Shown: positions 7,190 to 15,557, counted from the stretch's first letter. The stretch: 24,944 bases of DNA from an uncultured Collinsella sp. (GCA_902494295.1 CABUSL010000013.1:1-24944), one strand, 5' to 3'. Notes: generated by a model from the sequence alone, not told the origin. Program-made: numbers and translations.

Positions 7190-9640
7190 CTAAATCAGCC
7201 TAAAATGCTCGAGCGCCGCAACGACACCGTCATGATCGACGGTGTCGGTCACGTAATCGGCCTTATCCTTGAGATAGTCCGGTGCGTTGCCCATCGCAAT
7301 GCCGACATCGACGGCGTTCATCAGCGAGACGTCATTGCTGGCGTCGCCAATGCCGTATACGGTTCCGTGGTGGGGGTCGAGGGCGTCGAGTACAGACTGG
7401 ATGCCCCCGCGCTTCGTGCATTCGCGGGGCGAGATTTCGGTTACCTCGAGTTCGAGCTCATTAAAGCACAGCAGCGGCTCAAGTGCCTTATCTTGAGCGA
7501 TGTGGTTGGCGAGCGATGTAGACATCAAGATCTTGTAGACACTGTAATGTTGCAGCTGCGTGACTGCGTCGCCCAGGGTGCGCGCGTATCCGGGAGCATC
7601 GGGCGCATCGGCACTCATGCGCACGACGCCGTTGAGGCCCTCAAAGCGGATGACCTCGCCCGATTGCTCAAGGTAGGGGGCAAGACGCTGCAGCATACTG
7701 GGCGTCATCGACAGATCGCGAATTGCGTGTCCGTTGATCTCGGCGTAACCGCCCGCAAGACAGACGATGCCGGTCCAAGGCAGCTCAAGAAGTTTGGGGT
7801 GGATGCAGCTCAGGGTGCGTCCCGTGCAGATAAAGGCCATGTTGCCGTTGGCGACAAACTCGCGGATTGCCTGCGAAACCGCCTCGTTGGGATAGGGGGA
7901 GAGGTCCCGCTCGTCTTCGGGAAGGTCTTGGGCGAGCCTGGGGTCTTGCCAGGCGAGCGTTCCGTCGATATCGAAGAAGCAAATAGCGCCGCGCTTATGG
8001 GCTGCGCTGGCGGCAGGGGAGGCCGAGGTGGTGGGCACAAATTCCGGCTCGAGGCCCATGATCTGGTCAAAATGCTCTTTAACGCGGGGAACGGAGATGC
8101 CGATGACCACCTGGGCGGTCTTGCCCGTAATGATGAGGCCCTTGGCGCCCACCGCGACAAACGACGCGTTATCTGCAACGATGGAAGGGTCTGCGACCTC
8201 GACGCGCAGGCGCGTGGCGCAGTTGGTTGCGCCCACGATATTGCCAACGCCACCTAAAAGCTGAATTACCCGCTCAGCGAGGACGTGATCTTGATCGGAT
8301 CGACTATCGACCTCGTCATTGGGGGATTGCTCTTTGGCAAAGTCGCTTCCCGTTAAACAATCGATTGCCGCGCGATTGGCAACATGATCCTCGCGGCCCG
8401 GTGTCTTAAGGTCATAGACCAAGATGAGTGCTCGAAAACTAACAAAAAAGATGAGGCTAAAGGCAAGGCCGATACCGAGCGCCAAAAGATAGGTACCGGC
8501 ATGCGTGCGCATGAGCGGAATAAAGTTGAAGGCTGCCATCTCCATCAGGCCGCCCGAGAAGATGCCGACGATGCCAAAGAGATTCATGGTTGTGGCAAGG
8601 CAAGACGATAAGACGGCGTAGAGCAAAAAGAGCCCGGGGTGGGTGAACATAAAGAGAAACTCGAGTGGCTCGGTAACGCCGCAAACCACCGAGGCGATGA
8701 TGGCGGGAGCAAGGATGACCCTGAGGCCGGCACGGCGCTCGGGTTTTGCGGTGGAGTAGAACGCAGCTGCGATGGCAGGAAGGCCAAAGAGCTTGACCCA
8801 GCCGGTGGCGGTAAAACCGGCCCACGGCGCAAGTTCATTAAGGGGGCGCGTGCTATGGGAGAGGATGGGGAGCAAACTGCTCCACGTGGCGTAGATGCCG
8901 TCGTTAATGACCAGGTTGTCGTAGTAGATCGGCATGTAGAGCAGGTGGTGCAGGCCAAAGGGCTCGAGTGCTCGTTCTAAAAAGACAAAGATGCCCACGC
9001 CAAAGGGACCGATGCCTGCAAGCGCGTGACGCAGCGTATCAGTTACATCGTATACGTAGGGCACGATGGCGGCCGAGATAGCGGCAAGGGCAAACACGGC
9101 AAAAAAGCTGATGAGGTAGACCAGCGAGGAGCCCGAGAAGGTGCCGAGCCAATCGGGAATTTTGGCATCGTAGAAGCGGTCATGGATGGCGACGACGGTT
9201 GCCGATACCGCCAGCGGGCCGATAATGCCGGTGTCGAGCGTCTTGATGCCGTCGATGACGGTGATACCGCTGGCGGAGGTCAAAGATGACGGGTACTCAA
9301 GTCCAAGGTTGTCTCCGCTCAGCTTAATGATCTCGCTCAAAAAGAAGCAGTAGGCAAAATAGGCGACGAGAGCCTCGAGGCAGCAACGAGCCGGTTGTTT
9401 TTGGGCAAGACCGATGGGCAGCGCTACGGCAAAAAGGAGCGGGAGGCGTTTAAAGACCGTCCACGAGCCGCGCTGGATGATAGCCCAGAAAACGTACCAA
9501 GGGGTTCCGTATACGGCGAGATCGCCGACGATGTCCGCAGTCGTTGCGAGAGCGGAGACGCCGACCATGAGGCCTGATATAGAAAACAGCATGGCGGGCG
9601 CGAACATTGCCCCGCCAAAGCGTTGGATTTTTTGCAGCAT
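7190..9640 (-). CDS. alpha-glucoside-type PTS EIICB fused to HAD phosphatase
   Basis: The 816 residues hold three domains in one frame. Residues 1-415 are a glucose-superfamily EIIC membrane domain closest in appearance to maltose/alpha-glucoside permeases (MalX/AglA type): it opens with a QKIQRFGGAMFAPAML stretch, has GLHHLLY and GVTEPLEFLF motifs, and ends near KTPGRED. Residues 445-530 are EIIB with the phosphorylated cysteine at C474 in GATNCATRLRV. Residues 548-816 are a HAD hydrolase of the Cof type: nucleophile and acid D557/D559 in FFDIDGTL, CTGRT as motif II, K703 as probable motif III, and GIGDASND with D766 and D770 as motif IV. No EIIA is fused, so EIIA must act in trans. Import would yield a phosphorylated sugar at the cytoplasmic face, where the tethered phosphatase could act. 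GGAAGG lies 6 bases before the ATG. The substrate (maltose, trehalose or other) is inferred from context. Confidence 0.92.
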   Translation of the reverse strand: MLQKIQRFGGAMFAPAMLFSISGLMVGVSALATTADIVGDLAVYGTPWYVFWAIIQRGSWTVFKRLPLLFAVALPIGLAQKQPARCCLEALVAYFAYCFFLSEIIKLSGDNLGLEYPSSLTSASGITVIDGIKTLDTGIIGPLAVSATVVAIHDRFYDAKIPDWLGTFSGSSLVYLISFFAVFALAAISAAIVPYVYDVTDTLRHALAGIGPFGVGIFVFLERALEPFGLHHLLYMPIYYDNLVINDGIYATWSSLLPILSHSTRPLNELAPWAGFTATGWVKLFGLPAIAAAFYSTAKPERRAGLRVILAPAIIASVVCGVTEPLEFLFMFTHPGLFLLYAVLSSCLATTMNLFGIVGIFSGGLMEMAAFNFIPLMRTHAGTYLLALGIGLAFSLIFFVSFRALILVYDLKTPGREDHVANRAAIDCLTGSDFAKEQSPNDEVDSRSDQDHVLAERVIQLLGGVGNIVGATNCATRLRVEVADPSIVADNASFVAVGAKGLIITGKTAQVVIGISVPRVKEHFDQIMGLEPEFVPTTSASPAASAAHKRGAICFFDIDGTLAWQDPRLAQDLPEDERDLSPYPNEAVSQAIREFVANGNMAFICTGRTLSCIHPKLLELPWTGIVCLAGGYAEINGHAIRDLSMTPSMLQRLAPYLEQSGEVIRFEGLNGVVRMSADAPDAPGYARTLGDAVTQLQHYSVYKILMSTSLANHIAQDKALEPLLCFNELELEVTEISPRECTKRGGIQSVLDALDPHHGTVYGIGDASNDVSLMNAVDVGIAMGNAPDYLKDKADYVTDTVDHDGVVAALEHFRLI

Positions 9641-9683
9641 GTTCTGCCTTCCGAATATCGAGGCGCGTTGCGCGAGGGGAAAC

Positions 9684-9693
9684 GTTTAAACAA
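9684..9693. promoter_or_regulatory. operator-like palindrome at the PTS-HAD promoter
   Basis: GTTTAAACAA (TTGTTTAAAC on the minus strand) lies just downstream of a minus-strand -10-like TACAAT (9701-9706) and upstream of the PTS-HAD start. The same motif recurs at four other sites in this window. Confidence 0.6.
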
Positions 9694-9803
9694 TGGATTC
9701 ATTGTAGAGGACCAGACGATTGTCGTACCGGCAGTTTTGAGCGAAACCGATTTGGGCATGACAGAAACCGTCAACGGTTAAATCCTGTCGCTTTACCGAT
9801 ATT

Positions 9804-9815
9804 CGGTTTAAACAA
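9804..9815. promoter_or_regulatory. operator-like palindrome at the GntR-gene promoter
   Basis: GTTTAAACAA occupies the place expected for the -35 region of the regulator gene: a -10-like TATCGT (9829-9834, preceded by TGC) starts 17 bases after GTTTAA. This would fit autoregulation of the GntR-type regulator. Confidence 0.6.
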
Positions 9816-9869
9816 CTTTAAGAAATGCTATCGTGCCTAGCCGGAAATGAATAATGTAGAGGTGAAACA

Positions 9870-10589
9870 ATGCCAAAAGCGATATACGAAGGAATCTACC
9901 GAGAAATACGCTCGCGCATCATTAATGGGACCTATGCGTTTCAGGAGATGCTGCCAACCGAAGCCGAGCTGACCGCGGAGTTCGGATGCACTCGCAATAC
10001 CGTCCGTCGCGCCTTGGGTATGCTGGCCGACGGGATGTTTGTGCAGCCTATACACGGCAAGGGCGTGCGCGTTATTTGGCTTAAGGGCGAAACCGACATG
10101 TTGGGCGCACTCGAAGAGGTTGAGTCGTTTGGCGAGTTTGCAAAGCGCAACAATGCCGTTGCATCGACGGACGTTAAGTCTTTCGAACATCTGGTTTGCA
10201 CCGAGCAACTCTCTCGTCACCTGGGCTTTAAGGTGGGCGAGGAGTTGATTCGCGTAGTGCGTGTCCGAAGCCTCAACGGCAACGCGCGCCAAGTGGACCA
10301 TGGCTATTTTTTGGCGTCGATCGCCAAGGGCCTGACTCCCGAGATCGCGGCAGATTCTATTTACGGCTATCTGGAGCACAAGCGCGGTGTCAAAGTGATG
10401 GCGAGCCGTCGTACGGTGAGTGTCGAGCTCGCCAACGATGAGGACTGCAGCTATCTTGACCTCGGCAAATATAACTGCGTTGCCGTCATGGAGAGTCAGT
10501 CGTACACCTCGGATGGCATCTTGTTTGAGGTGACGCACACTCGCACACACCCCGAGATCTTCCATTACCGCGTCAATTCCAAGCGATAG
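9870..10589 (+). CDS. GntR/HutC-family (UTRA) regulator, TreR-like
   Basis: The 239-residue protein has an N-terminal GntR winged helix (residues 1-70, with the characteristic LPTEAELTAEFGCTRNTVRRAL recognition region shortened here by description) and a C-terminal UTRA ligand-binding domain (about 90-235). The second half, including DHGYFL, SIYGYLE and the segment ending YLDLGKYN, resembles Bacillus TreR, the repressor of trehalose uptake that responds to trehalose-6-phosphate. An AGAGGTG ribosome site precedes the ATG. It is divergent from the PTS-HAD gene and is followed by the ABC importer operon. Palindromes of the TreR operator class occur at all of these promoters. The inducer is therefore probably a phosphorylated disaccharide made by the PTS, but maltose-6'-phosphate and trehalose-6-phosphate cannot be told apart from sequence. 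Confidence 0.9.
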   Translation: MPKAIYEGIYREIRSRIINGTYAFQEMLPTEAELTAEFGCTRNTVRRALGMLADGMFVQPIHGKGVRVIWLKGETDMLGALEEVESFGEFAKRNNAVASTDVKSFEHLVCTEQLSRHLGFKVGEELIRVVRVRSLNGNARQVDHGYFLASIAKGLTPEIAADSIYGYLEHKRGVKVMASRRTVSVELANDEDCSYLDLGKYNCVAVMESQSYTSDGILFEVTHTRTHPEIFHYRVNSKR

Positions 10590-10627
10590 CCGGCTAGCTC
10601 GCAGCCTGACGAGACTCATGGTCTCAA

Positions 10628-10682
10628 AGAGAAAACGCCCGGTCAAACCGACGGTACATCGGCTTGACCGGGCGTTTTCTCT
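10628..10682 (+). terminator. strong terminator after the GntR gene
   Basis: A 19-bp stem (AGAGAAAACGCCCGGTCAA with its complement) encloses a 17-base interior that can itself pair as CCGA/TCGG. The 3' arm supplies the TTTT run. The symmetry of the stem means it may work in both directions. Confidence 0.85.
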
Positions 10683-10700
10683 GCATTCGATAACAAATAA

Positions 10701-10712
10701 TTGTTTATACAA
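10701..10712. promoter_or_regulatory. operator-like palindrome upstream of the ABC operon (distal)
   Basis: TTGTTTATACAA differs by one base from TTGTATATACAA, the operator sequence I recall for Bacillus TreR. It lies about 195 bases before the binding-protein start. Confidence 0.6.
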
Positions 10713-10775
10713 AACTTGTCAAGTATCAAGTTGAAATTACCGTTCACCGAAGTTTTTCTACCGCTCTAGTAATAC

Positions 10776-10787
10776 TTGTTCAAACAA
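10776..10787. promoter_or_regulatory. operator-like palindrome upstream of the ABC operon (proximal)
   Basis: TTGTTCAAACAA immediately follows a -10-like TAATAC at 10770-10775 and would cover the transcription start. Only the central pair breaks the palindrome. The 305-base gap between the regulator and the binding-protein gene otherwise holds the terminator, the distal operator and the 5' leader. Confidence 0.6.
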
Positions 10788-10895
10788 CTAGCCAAATAGC
10801 GTATCGTTCAAATCAGCAAAAGGGGCAAAGTCCCCGAGCCAATCTCCGAAGGCGGCGGCAAAGGGTGCCGCCACGGTGTGAAAGGGTGGATTGTA

Positions 10896-12212
10896 ATGAA
10901 GAACGAAATGAGCAGAAGGCAGTTCCTGGGCTTTGCTGGTTCCGCGGCTGCAGTTCTTGGTCTGGGCCTCGTGGGTTGCGGTGGTTCTGCCGGCTCCGGC
11001 TCCTCCGCTTCTGGTGACGCTGCCGAGGTCTACTTCCTCCAATTCAAGCCCGAGGTCGACAAGGAGTGGAAGGAGATCGCCAAGGCCTATAAGAAGGAGA
11101 AGGGCGTCGAGGTCAAGATCGTGACCGCCGCTTCCAACACCTACGAGGAGAAGCTTAAGTCCGAGATGTCCAAGAGCTCCGCTCCGACCCTGTTCCAGGT
11201 CAACGGCCCCACCGGTCTTAAGAACTGGAAGGATTACTGCGCCGACCTGTCCGATACCAAGCTCCGCGGTGAGCTCATTGATGACTCCCTGGCTCTGCAG
11301 TCCGACGGCAAGGATGTGTGCATCGACTGGGTTCAGGAGAGCTTCGGCATTATTTACAACAAGCAGCTGCTCGAGAAGGCTGGCTACAAGGCCGAGGACA
11401 TCAACTCCTTCGACAAGCTGAAGGCTTGTGCCGATGACATCCAGGCCCGCAAGGACGAGCTTGGTGTCGAGGGTGCCTTCACTTCCGCCGGCATGGACGA
11501 CTCCTCTAGCTGGCGCTACACCACCCACCTTGCCAACATGCCGCTCTACTACGAGTTTGAGAAGGAGCACAACCAGGAGGACGACGAGATCAAGGGTGAG
11601 TTCCTCGACAACTACAAGCAGATCTTCGACCTGTACATCACCGACTCCACCTGCGATCCTTCGCAGCTTGCTTCCAAGACCGGCGACGACGCCACCAACG
11701 AGTTCGCAACCGGCAAGGCCGTCTTCTACCAGAACGGCTCTTGGGCCTACTCTGACCTCGTCAAGGCCGGCATGACCGACGATCAGATTGGCATGATGCC
11801 GATCTACATCGGTGTTGACGGCGAGGAGAACCAGGGCCTGTGCTCCGGCGGCGAGAACTACTGGTGCGTCAGTTCCCAGGCTTCCGAGGATGCCCAGAAG
11901 GCCACCGAGGACTTCATGTATTGGTGCGTCACCGCTGACACCCCGACCAGCATCATCGCCGACAAGATGGGTCTGACCGCTCCGTTCAAGAGCGCCAAGG
12001 AGACCACCAACGTCTTCTCGCAGCAGGCCGTTGCCATGGCCAAGGACGGCAAGAAGACCGTCGCTTGGGACTTCGTCTACATTCCCTCCGAGGAGTGGAA
12101 GAAGAACCTCAAGCAGGCTCTGATTGCCTACGCTGCCGATAACAGCAAGTGGGACGGCGTCAAGAACGCCTTCGTCGATGGCTGGAAGACCGAGAAGGCC
12201 GCTTCCGAGTAA
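10896..12212 (+). CDS. CUT1 sugar ABC importer, substrate-binding lipoprotein
   Basis: The product is a 438-residue extracellular sugar-binding lipoprotein of the MalE/MsmE type. The N-terminus carries SRRQFLG at residues 6-12, a Tat-style twin-arginine motif, then a hydrophobic stretch and a lipobox LVGC with the lipidated cysteine at position 28. A Gly/Ser linker leads into the binding domain. I use the ATG at 10896, with AGGGTGG about 6 bases upstream; a GTG at 10878 is in frame but would put that ribosome site inside the gene. Family and operon partners point to an oligosaccharide such as maltodextrin. The specificity rests on its neighbours (shared operators with malQ-glgP), not on recognised ligand residues. 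It is the first gene of a four-gene operon, and a hairpin separates it from the permease genes. Confidence 0.93.
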   Translation: MKNEMSRRQFLGFAGSAAAVLGLGLVGCGGSAGSGSSASGDAAEVYFLQFKPEVDKEWKEIAKAYKKEKGVEVKIVTAASNTYEEKLKSEMSKSSAPTLFQVNGPTGLKNWKDYCADLSDTKLRGELIDDSLALQSDGKDVCIDWVQESFGIIYNKQLLEKAGYKAEDINSFDKLKACADDIQARKDELGVEGAFTSAGMDDSSSWRYTTHLANMPLYYEFEKEHNQEDDEIKGEFLDNYKQIFDLYITDSTCDPSQLASKTGDDATNEFATGKAVFYQNGSWAYSDLVKAGMTDDQIGMMPIYIGVDGEENQGLCSGGENYWCVSSQASEDAQKATEDFMYWCVTADTPTSIIADKMGLTAPFKSAKETTNVFSQQAVAMAKDGKKTVAWDFVYIPSEEWKKNLKQALIAYAADNSKWDGVKNAFVDGWKTEKAASE

Positions 12213-12243
12213 GCAGTTGCTGCCCAAGCTATCTGATTAGCGA

Positions 12244-12279
12244 CAGGGGGCGGGCAGACGTTGGTTTGCCCGCCCCCTG
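12244..12279 (+). other. intercistronic hairpin after the binding-protein gene
   Basis: CAGGGGGCGGGCA pairs perfectly with TGCCCGCCCCCTG around a 10-base loop. There is no T tract. Such a hairpin between a binding-protein gene and its permease genes usually protects the upstream mRNA and allows more binding protein than permease to be made. Confidence 0.7.
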
Positions 12280-12299
12280 CATATTGAAAGGACCCTTTT

Positions 12300-13154
12300 A
12301 TGGGCAAAGCACTCAAGCGCTGGTGGCCGCTCTTTATGCTGCCCACGTGCCTGGCGTTTATGATCGGGTTCGTGATCCCTTTTATCCAGGGCTTCTATCT
12401 CTCGTTCTGCCAGTTTATTATCATTAGTAACGCGCACTTTGTCGGTATCGAGAACTACGTGCGTGCGCTGTCCGATCCGCAGTTCTCCACGTCGTTCTTC
12501 TTTACCGTGGCGTTTGCCTTCCTGTCGACGGTGCTCATCAACGTGATCGCCCTGGCCATTGCGCAGGCGCTCACCCGCAAGGCGCTCAAAGGCACCAACA
12601 TCTTCCGTACGATCTTCTTTATGCCTAACCTGATCGGCGGCATCGTGCTGGGCTACATTTGGCAGATTCTGATCAACTGCCTGCTCTCCAACGTGGGCGC
12701 CCAGCTCATCGCTCTTAACTCTGCTGCTGGCTTCTGGGGCCTTATCATCCTGACCCTGTGGCAGCAGGTCGGCTACATGATGATCATCTACATCGCTGGT
12801 CTGCAGTCCATTCCGTCCGACTACATCGAGGCCGCCAAGGTCGACGGCGCTACGGCATGGCAGACGTTTTGGAAGGTTAAGATCCCTAACCTGATGCCGA
12901 CCATCACCATCTGCCTGTTCCTGTCCATCACCAACGGCTTTAAGCTGTTCGACCAGAACCTCGCCCTTACCGGCGGCGCCCCCGCGCACTCCACCGAGAT
13001 GCTCGCCCTGAACATCTACAACACGTTCTATTCGCGTGCCGGTATCGCATGGCAGGGCATTGGTCAGGCCAAGGCGGTTATCTTCTGCATCCTGGTCGTG
13101 GCCATCTCCATGATTCAGCTTAAGGCCACGAGGTCCAAGGAGGTGCAGCAGTAA
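12300..13154 (+). CDS. CUT1 ABC importer permease (MalF/MsmF-like)
   Basis: The 284-residue protein has about six membrane helices and begins like other CUT1 permeases with a short cytoplasmic end (MGKALKRWWPLFMLP). The cytoplasmic EAA loop, which docks on the ATPase, is clear near residues 177-203: YIEAAKVDGATAWQTFWKV, followed by IPNLMPT. This smaller form lacks the extra N-terminal helices and large periplasmic loop of enterobacterial MalF and fits the MsmF/UgpA group. AAAGGA precedes the ATG at 12300. The stop codon overlaps the next start by one base, so the two permeases are probably translationally coupled and form a heterodimer. Confidence 0.93.
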   Translation: MGKALKRWWPLFMLPTCLAFMIGFVIPFIQGFYLSFCQFIIISNAHFVGIENYVRALSDPQFSTSFFFTVAFAFLSTVLINVIALAIAQALTRKALKGTNIFRTIFFMPNLIGGIVLGYIWQILINCLLSNVGAQLIALNSAAGFWGLIILTLWQQVGYMMIIYIAGLQSIPSDYIEAAKVDGATAWQTFWKVKIPNLMPTITICLFLSITNGFKLFDQNLALTGGAPAHSTEMLALNIYNTFYSRAGIAWQGIGQAKAVIFCILVVAISMIQLKATRSKEVQQ

Positions 13155-13993
13155 TGAAACGCGATAAGGTTATCAACCGCGCGCTCTCGATTTTCTTTAC
13201 GATTCTGTCGCTCGCGTGGATCTACCCCGTGTTCATGATTGCGCTCAATTCCTTTAAAAAGGCGACCGCAATCAGCACCACCACGGCATTCGATCTGCTC
13301 ACGCCCGAGACGTTCAACGGCCTCGCAAACTACGTGCACGCTCTGAACGAGCAGGGCTTTGCCTCGGCGTTTATGTACTCGCTTATCATCACGGTCACGT
13401 CGGTCGTGCTGATCTTGGTGTGCTGCTCCATGTGCGCTTGGTACGTGGTTCGTGTCAACAACAAGATCTCGAACTTCTTCTATTACCTGTTCGTGTTCTC
13501 GATGGTCGTGCCCTTCCAGATGCTCATGTTCACGCTGTCCAATTTGGCGGACCGCATCGGCTTCAACACGCCGTTCAACATCTGCTTTATCTACCTCGGC
13601 TTTGGCGCGGGCCTGGCGGTCTTTATGTTCGCCGGTTTTGTAAAGAACATCCCGCTCGAGATCGAGGAGGCGGCCATGATCGACGGCTGCAACCCGGTCC
13701 AGGTGTTCTTTAAGATCGTCCTTCCCATCATGAAGCCCACCTATCTTTCGGTCGGCATCCTCGAGACCATGTGGGTCTGGAACGACTATCTGCTGCCCTA
13801 CCTTACGCTCGACTCCACCAAGTACAAGACCATTCCTATCTTGATCCAGTACTTCCGCGGCGGCTACGGCCACGTCGAGCTCGGCCCCATGATGGCCTGC
13901 ATCATGATGGTCGTTATCCCCATCGTTATCATGTACATCCTCTGTCAGAAGTACATCATCGACGGTGTGGTGGCAGGTGCCGTCAAGGGCTGA
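13154..13993 (+). CDS. CUT1 ABC importer permease (MalG/MsmG-like)
   Basis: The second permease has 279 residues and six predicted helices. It shows the EAA loop near residues 171-198 (EIEEAAMIDGCNPVQVFFKI, then VLPIMKP). AAGGAGG lies 10 bases before the ATG, inside the end of the preceding gene, and the ATG overlaps that gene's TAA by one base. It would pair with the upstream permease to form the membrane channel. Substrate is inferred from the operon. Confidence 0.93.
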   Translation: MKRDKVINRALSIFFTILSLAWIYPVFMIALNSFKKATAISTTTAFDLLTPETFNGLANYVHALNEQGFASAFMYSLIITVTSVVLILVCCSMCAWYVVRVNNKISNFFYYLFVFSMVVPFQMLMFTLSNLADRIGFNTPFNICFIYLGFGAGLAVFMFAGFVKNIPLEIEEAAMIDGCNPVQVFFKIVLPIMKPTYLSVGILETMWVWNDYLLPYLTLDSTKYKTIPILIQYFRGGYGHVELGPMMACIMMVVIPIVIMYILCQKYIIDGVVAGAVKG

Positions 13994-14017
13994 TGCCGTA
14001 ACTGTTTTGCAAGTTTC

Positions 14018-14044
14018 TGCGGCGCCCCTCAGCGCGGCGCCGCA
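14018..14044 (+). other. intercistronic hairpin before the ATPase gene
   Basis: TGCGGCGCC pairs with GGCGCCGCA around a 9-base loop. No T tract follows. The Shine-Dalgarno GAAAGGTAGAG of the ATPase gene begins 4 bases later, so folding could tune translation of the ATPase. Confidence 0.6.
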
Positions 14045-14061
14045 TATCGAAAGGTAGAGAC

Positions 14062-15261
14062 ATGGCCGAGATCGTTCTCAAACATGTTCAGAAGGTGTAT
14101 CCCAACAACGAGTCAAAAAAGAAGGGCTTCTTTGGCAAAAAGAAGAAGACCGAGGAGAAGAAGCACAACCTCAAGGTTACCGAGGACGGTGTGCTCGCTG
14201 TAGAGGACTTCAACCTCACCGTTCACGACCAGGAGTTCGTCGTCCTCGTTGGCCCCTCTGGCTGCGGTAAGTCCACGACGATGCGCATGGTCGCCGGCCT
14301 GGAGGACATTACCTCGGGCGATGTGCTCATCGACGGCAAGCGTGTCAACGACGTGGCGCCCAAGGACCGCGACATCGCCATGGTGTTCCAGAGCTATGCT
14401 CTGTACCCCAATATGACGGTGTACGAGAACATGGCGTTTACGCTTGAGCTCAAGAAGGTCCCCAAGGACGAGATCGACCGTAAGGTTCGCTCTGCTGCCG
14501 AGATCCTGGGCATTACCGAGTACCTCGACCGTAAGCCCAAGGCGCTCTCCGGCGGCCAGCGCCAGCGTGTCGCTATCGGCCGCGCCATCGTGCGTGACCC
14601 CAAGGTCTTCCTGATGGACGAGCCGCTGTCCAACCTGGACGCCAAGCTTCGTAACCAGATGCGTGCCGAGCTCATTAAGCTGCGCCACGAGATCAAGGGC
14701 ACGTTCATTTATGTTACTCACGACCAGACCGAGGCCATGACCCTTGGCGACCGTATCGTGGTCATGAAGGACGGCGTCGTCCAGCAGATCGCCACGCCGC
14801 AGGAGGTCTTCAACCATCCCGCGAACATCTTCGTCGCCGGCTTCATCGGCGTGCCGCAGATGAACTTCTTCGATGCCCAGCTGGTGCGCTCGGGCAACGG
14901 CTTTACCGTCAAGACCGAGGATATGAACGTGGCGCTCGCCCCCGAGACTTGCGCTCAGCTTGCCCTCAACTGGGACGGCGGCGACGTGAAGGAGATTACG
15001 GCCGGCGTGCGTCCCGAGCAGATCCTGCTTGCCGACAAGGGCGAGGAGGGCGCGCTCCAGGGTACCGTCGAGGTGACCGAGCTCATGGGCTCGACCGAGC
15101 ATGTCCACGTGACCGCTCCCGACGGCCAGTTTGTCCTGATTATCCCCGTCGTCGACCTCGAGGCCAAGGGCGCGCTCAAGGCAGGCGACCCCATCTGGTT
15201 CAAGTTCGAGAAGAACGCGACCCACCTCTTCGATAAGGTCTCTGGCAAGAACCTTATCTAG
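14062..15261 (+). CDS. malK: CUT1 ABC importer ATPase (MalK/MsmK/UgpC family)
   Basis: The 399-residue ATPase has every expected motif: Walker A GPSGCGKST (residues 65-73), the Q-loop FQSYALYP, the signature LSGGQRQR, Walker B VFLMDEPLSNLDA and the switch histidine in THDQTEAM. A C-terminal regulatory (TOBE/OB-fold) domain from about residue 240 is typical of the MalK/UgpC group. Between the first strand and the conserved VEDFNL, at residues 14-42, there is a Lys-rich insertion (SKKKGFFGKKKKTEEKK) not found in Escherichia coli MalK. It is the last gene of the operon, after both permeases. The symbol is given by family and context; automatic pipelines may call it ugpC or msmK. Confidence 0.93.
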   Translation: MAEIVLKHVQKVYPNNESKKKGFFGKKKKTEEKKHNLKVTEDGVLAVEDFNLTVHDQEFVVLVGPSGCGKSTTMRMVAGLEDITSGDVLIDGKRVNDVAPKDRDIAMVFQSYALYPNMTVYENMAFTLELKKVPKDEIDRKVRSAAEILGITEYLDRKPKALSGGQRQRVAIGRAIVRDPKVFLMDEPLSNLDAKLRNQMRAELIKLRHEIKGTFIYVTHDQTEAMTLGDRIVVMKDGVVQQIATPQEVFNHPANIFVAGFIGVPQMNFFDAQLVRSGNGFTVKTEDMNVALAPETCAQLALNWDGGDVKEITAGVRPEQILLADKGEEGALQGTVEVTELMGSTEHVHVTAPDGQFVLIIPVVDLEAKGALKAGDPIWFKFEKNATHLFDKVSGKNLI

Positions 15262-15329
15262 GCCCGGTGCATCCAGGCCCTCCCTTTGGGCGACTGCGGT
15301 ATTGCCATCCTTTTGCCGCGGTCACATAT

Positions 15330-15374
15330 AAGGCTCCCCTCCCGTCCACTGGGCGAGAGGGGAGCCTTTCTTTG
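15330..15374 (+). terminator. terminator of the ABC operon
   Basis: A 12-bp perfect stem, AAGGCTCCCCTC with GAGGGGAGCCTT (15330-15341 and 15357-15368), is followed by TCTTTGT. It lies about 70 bases after the ATPase stop. Confidence 0.85.
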
Positions 15375-15400
15375 TGTTGGGGCTGTCTGACCGGTCGTTT

Positions 15401-15457
15401 GTCTCGATCTGTAACGGGTGAGGCTGATTTCGGACGTTAGATGTTACAGATCGAGAC
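15401..15457. repeat. 57-bp hairpin repeat, copy 1
   Basis: Perfect 15-bp arms, GTCTCGATCTGTAAC and GTTACAGATCGAGAC, enclose a 27-base loop. It is the first of three units in the intergenic space between the convergent malK and glgP genes. Confidence 0.85.
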
Positions 15458-15480
15458 GGTTCCGCTGAGCTAACCATTTC

Positions 15481-15537
15481 ATCTAAATCTGTAACACCAA
15501 AGGTGAATTTCAGCTGCTAGATGTTACAGATCGAGAT
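15481..15537. repeat. 57-bp hairpin repeat, copy 2
   Basis: The right arm GTTACAGATCGAGAT matches copies 1 and 3 over 14 bases. The left arm ATCTAAATCTGTAAC has drifted at two pairs. The 27-base loop is again the same length and ends in TAGAT, as in copy 1. A 23-base spacer separates it from copy 1. Confidence 0.85.
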
Positions 15538-15557
15538 TGACCCAGGGGGGGCGGTAT

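Noticed and set aside
10788..12227. 479-codon minus-strand open frame over the sugar-binding lipoprotein
   Set aside because: It mirrors the GC-rich codons of a well-supported lipoprotein gene and its product is a low-complexity Leu/Val/Gly sequence.
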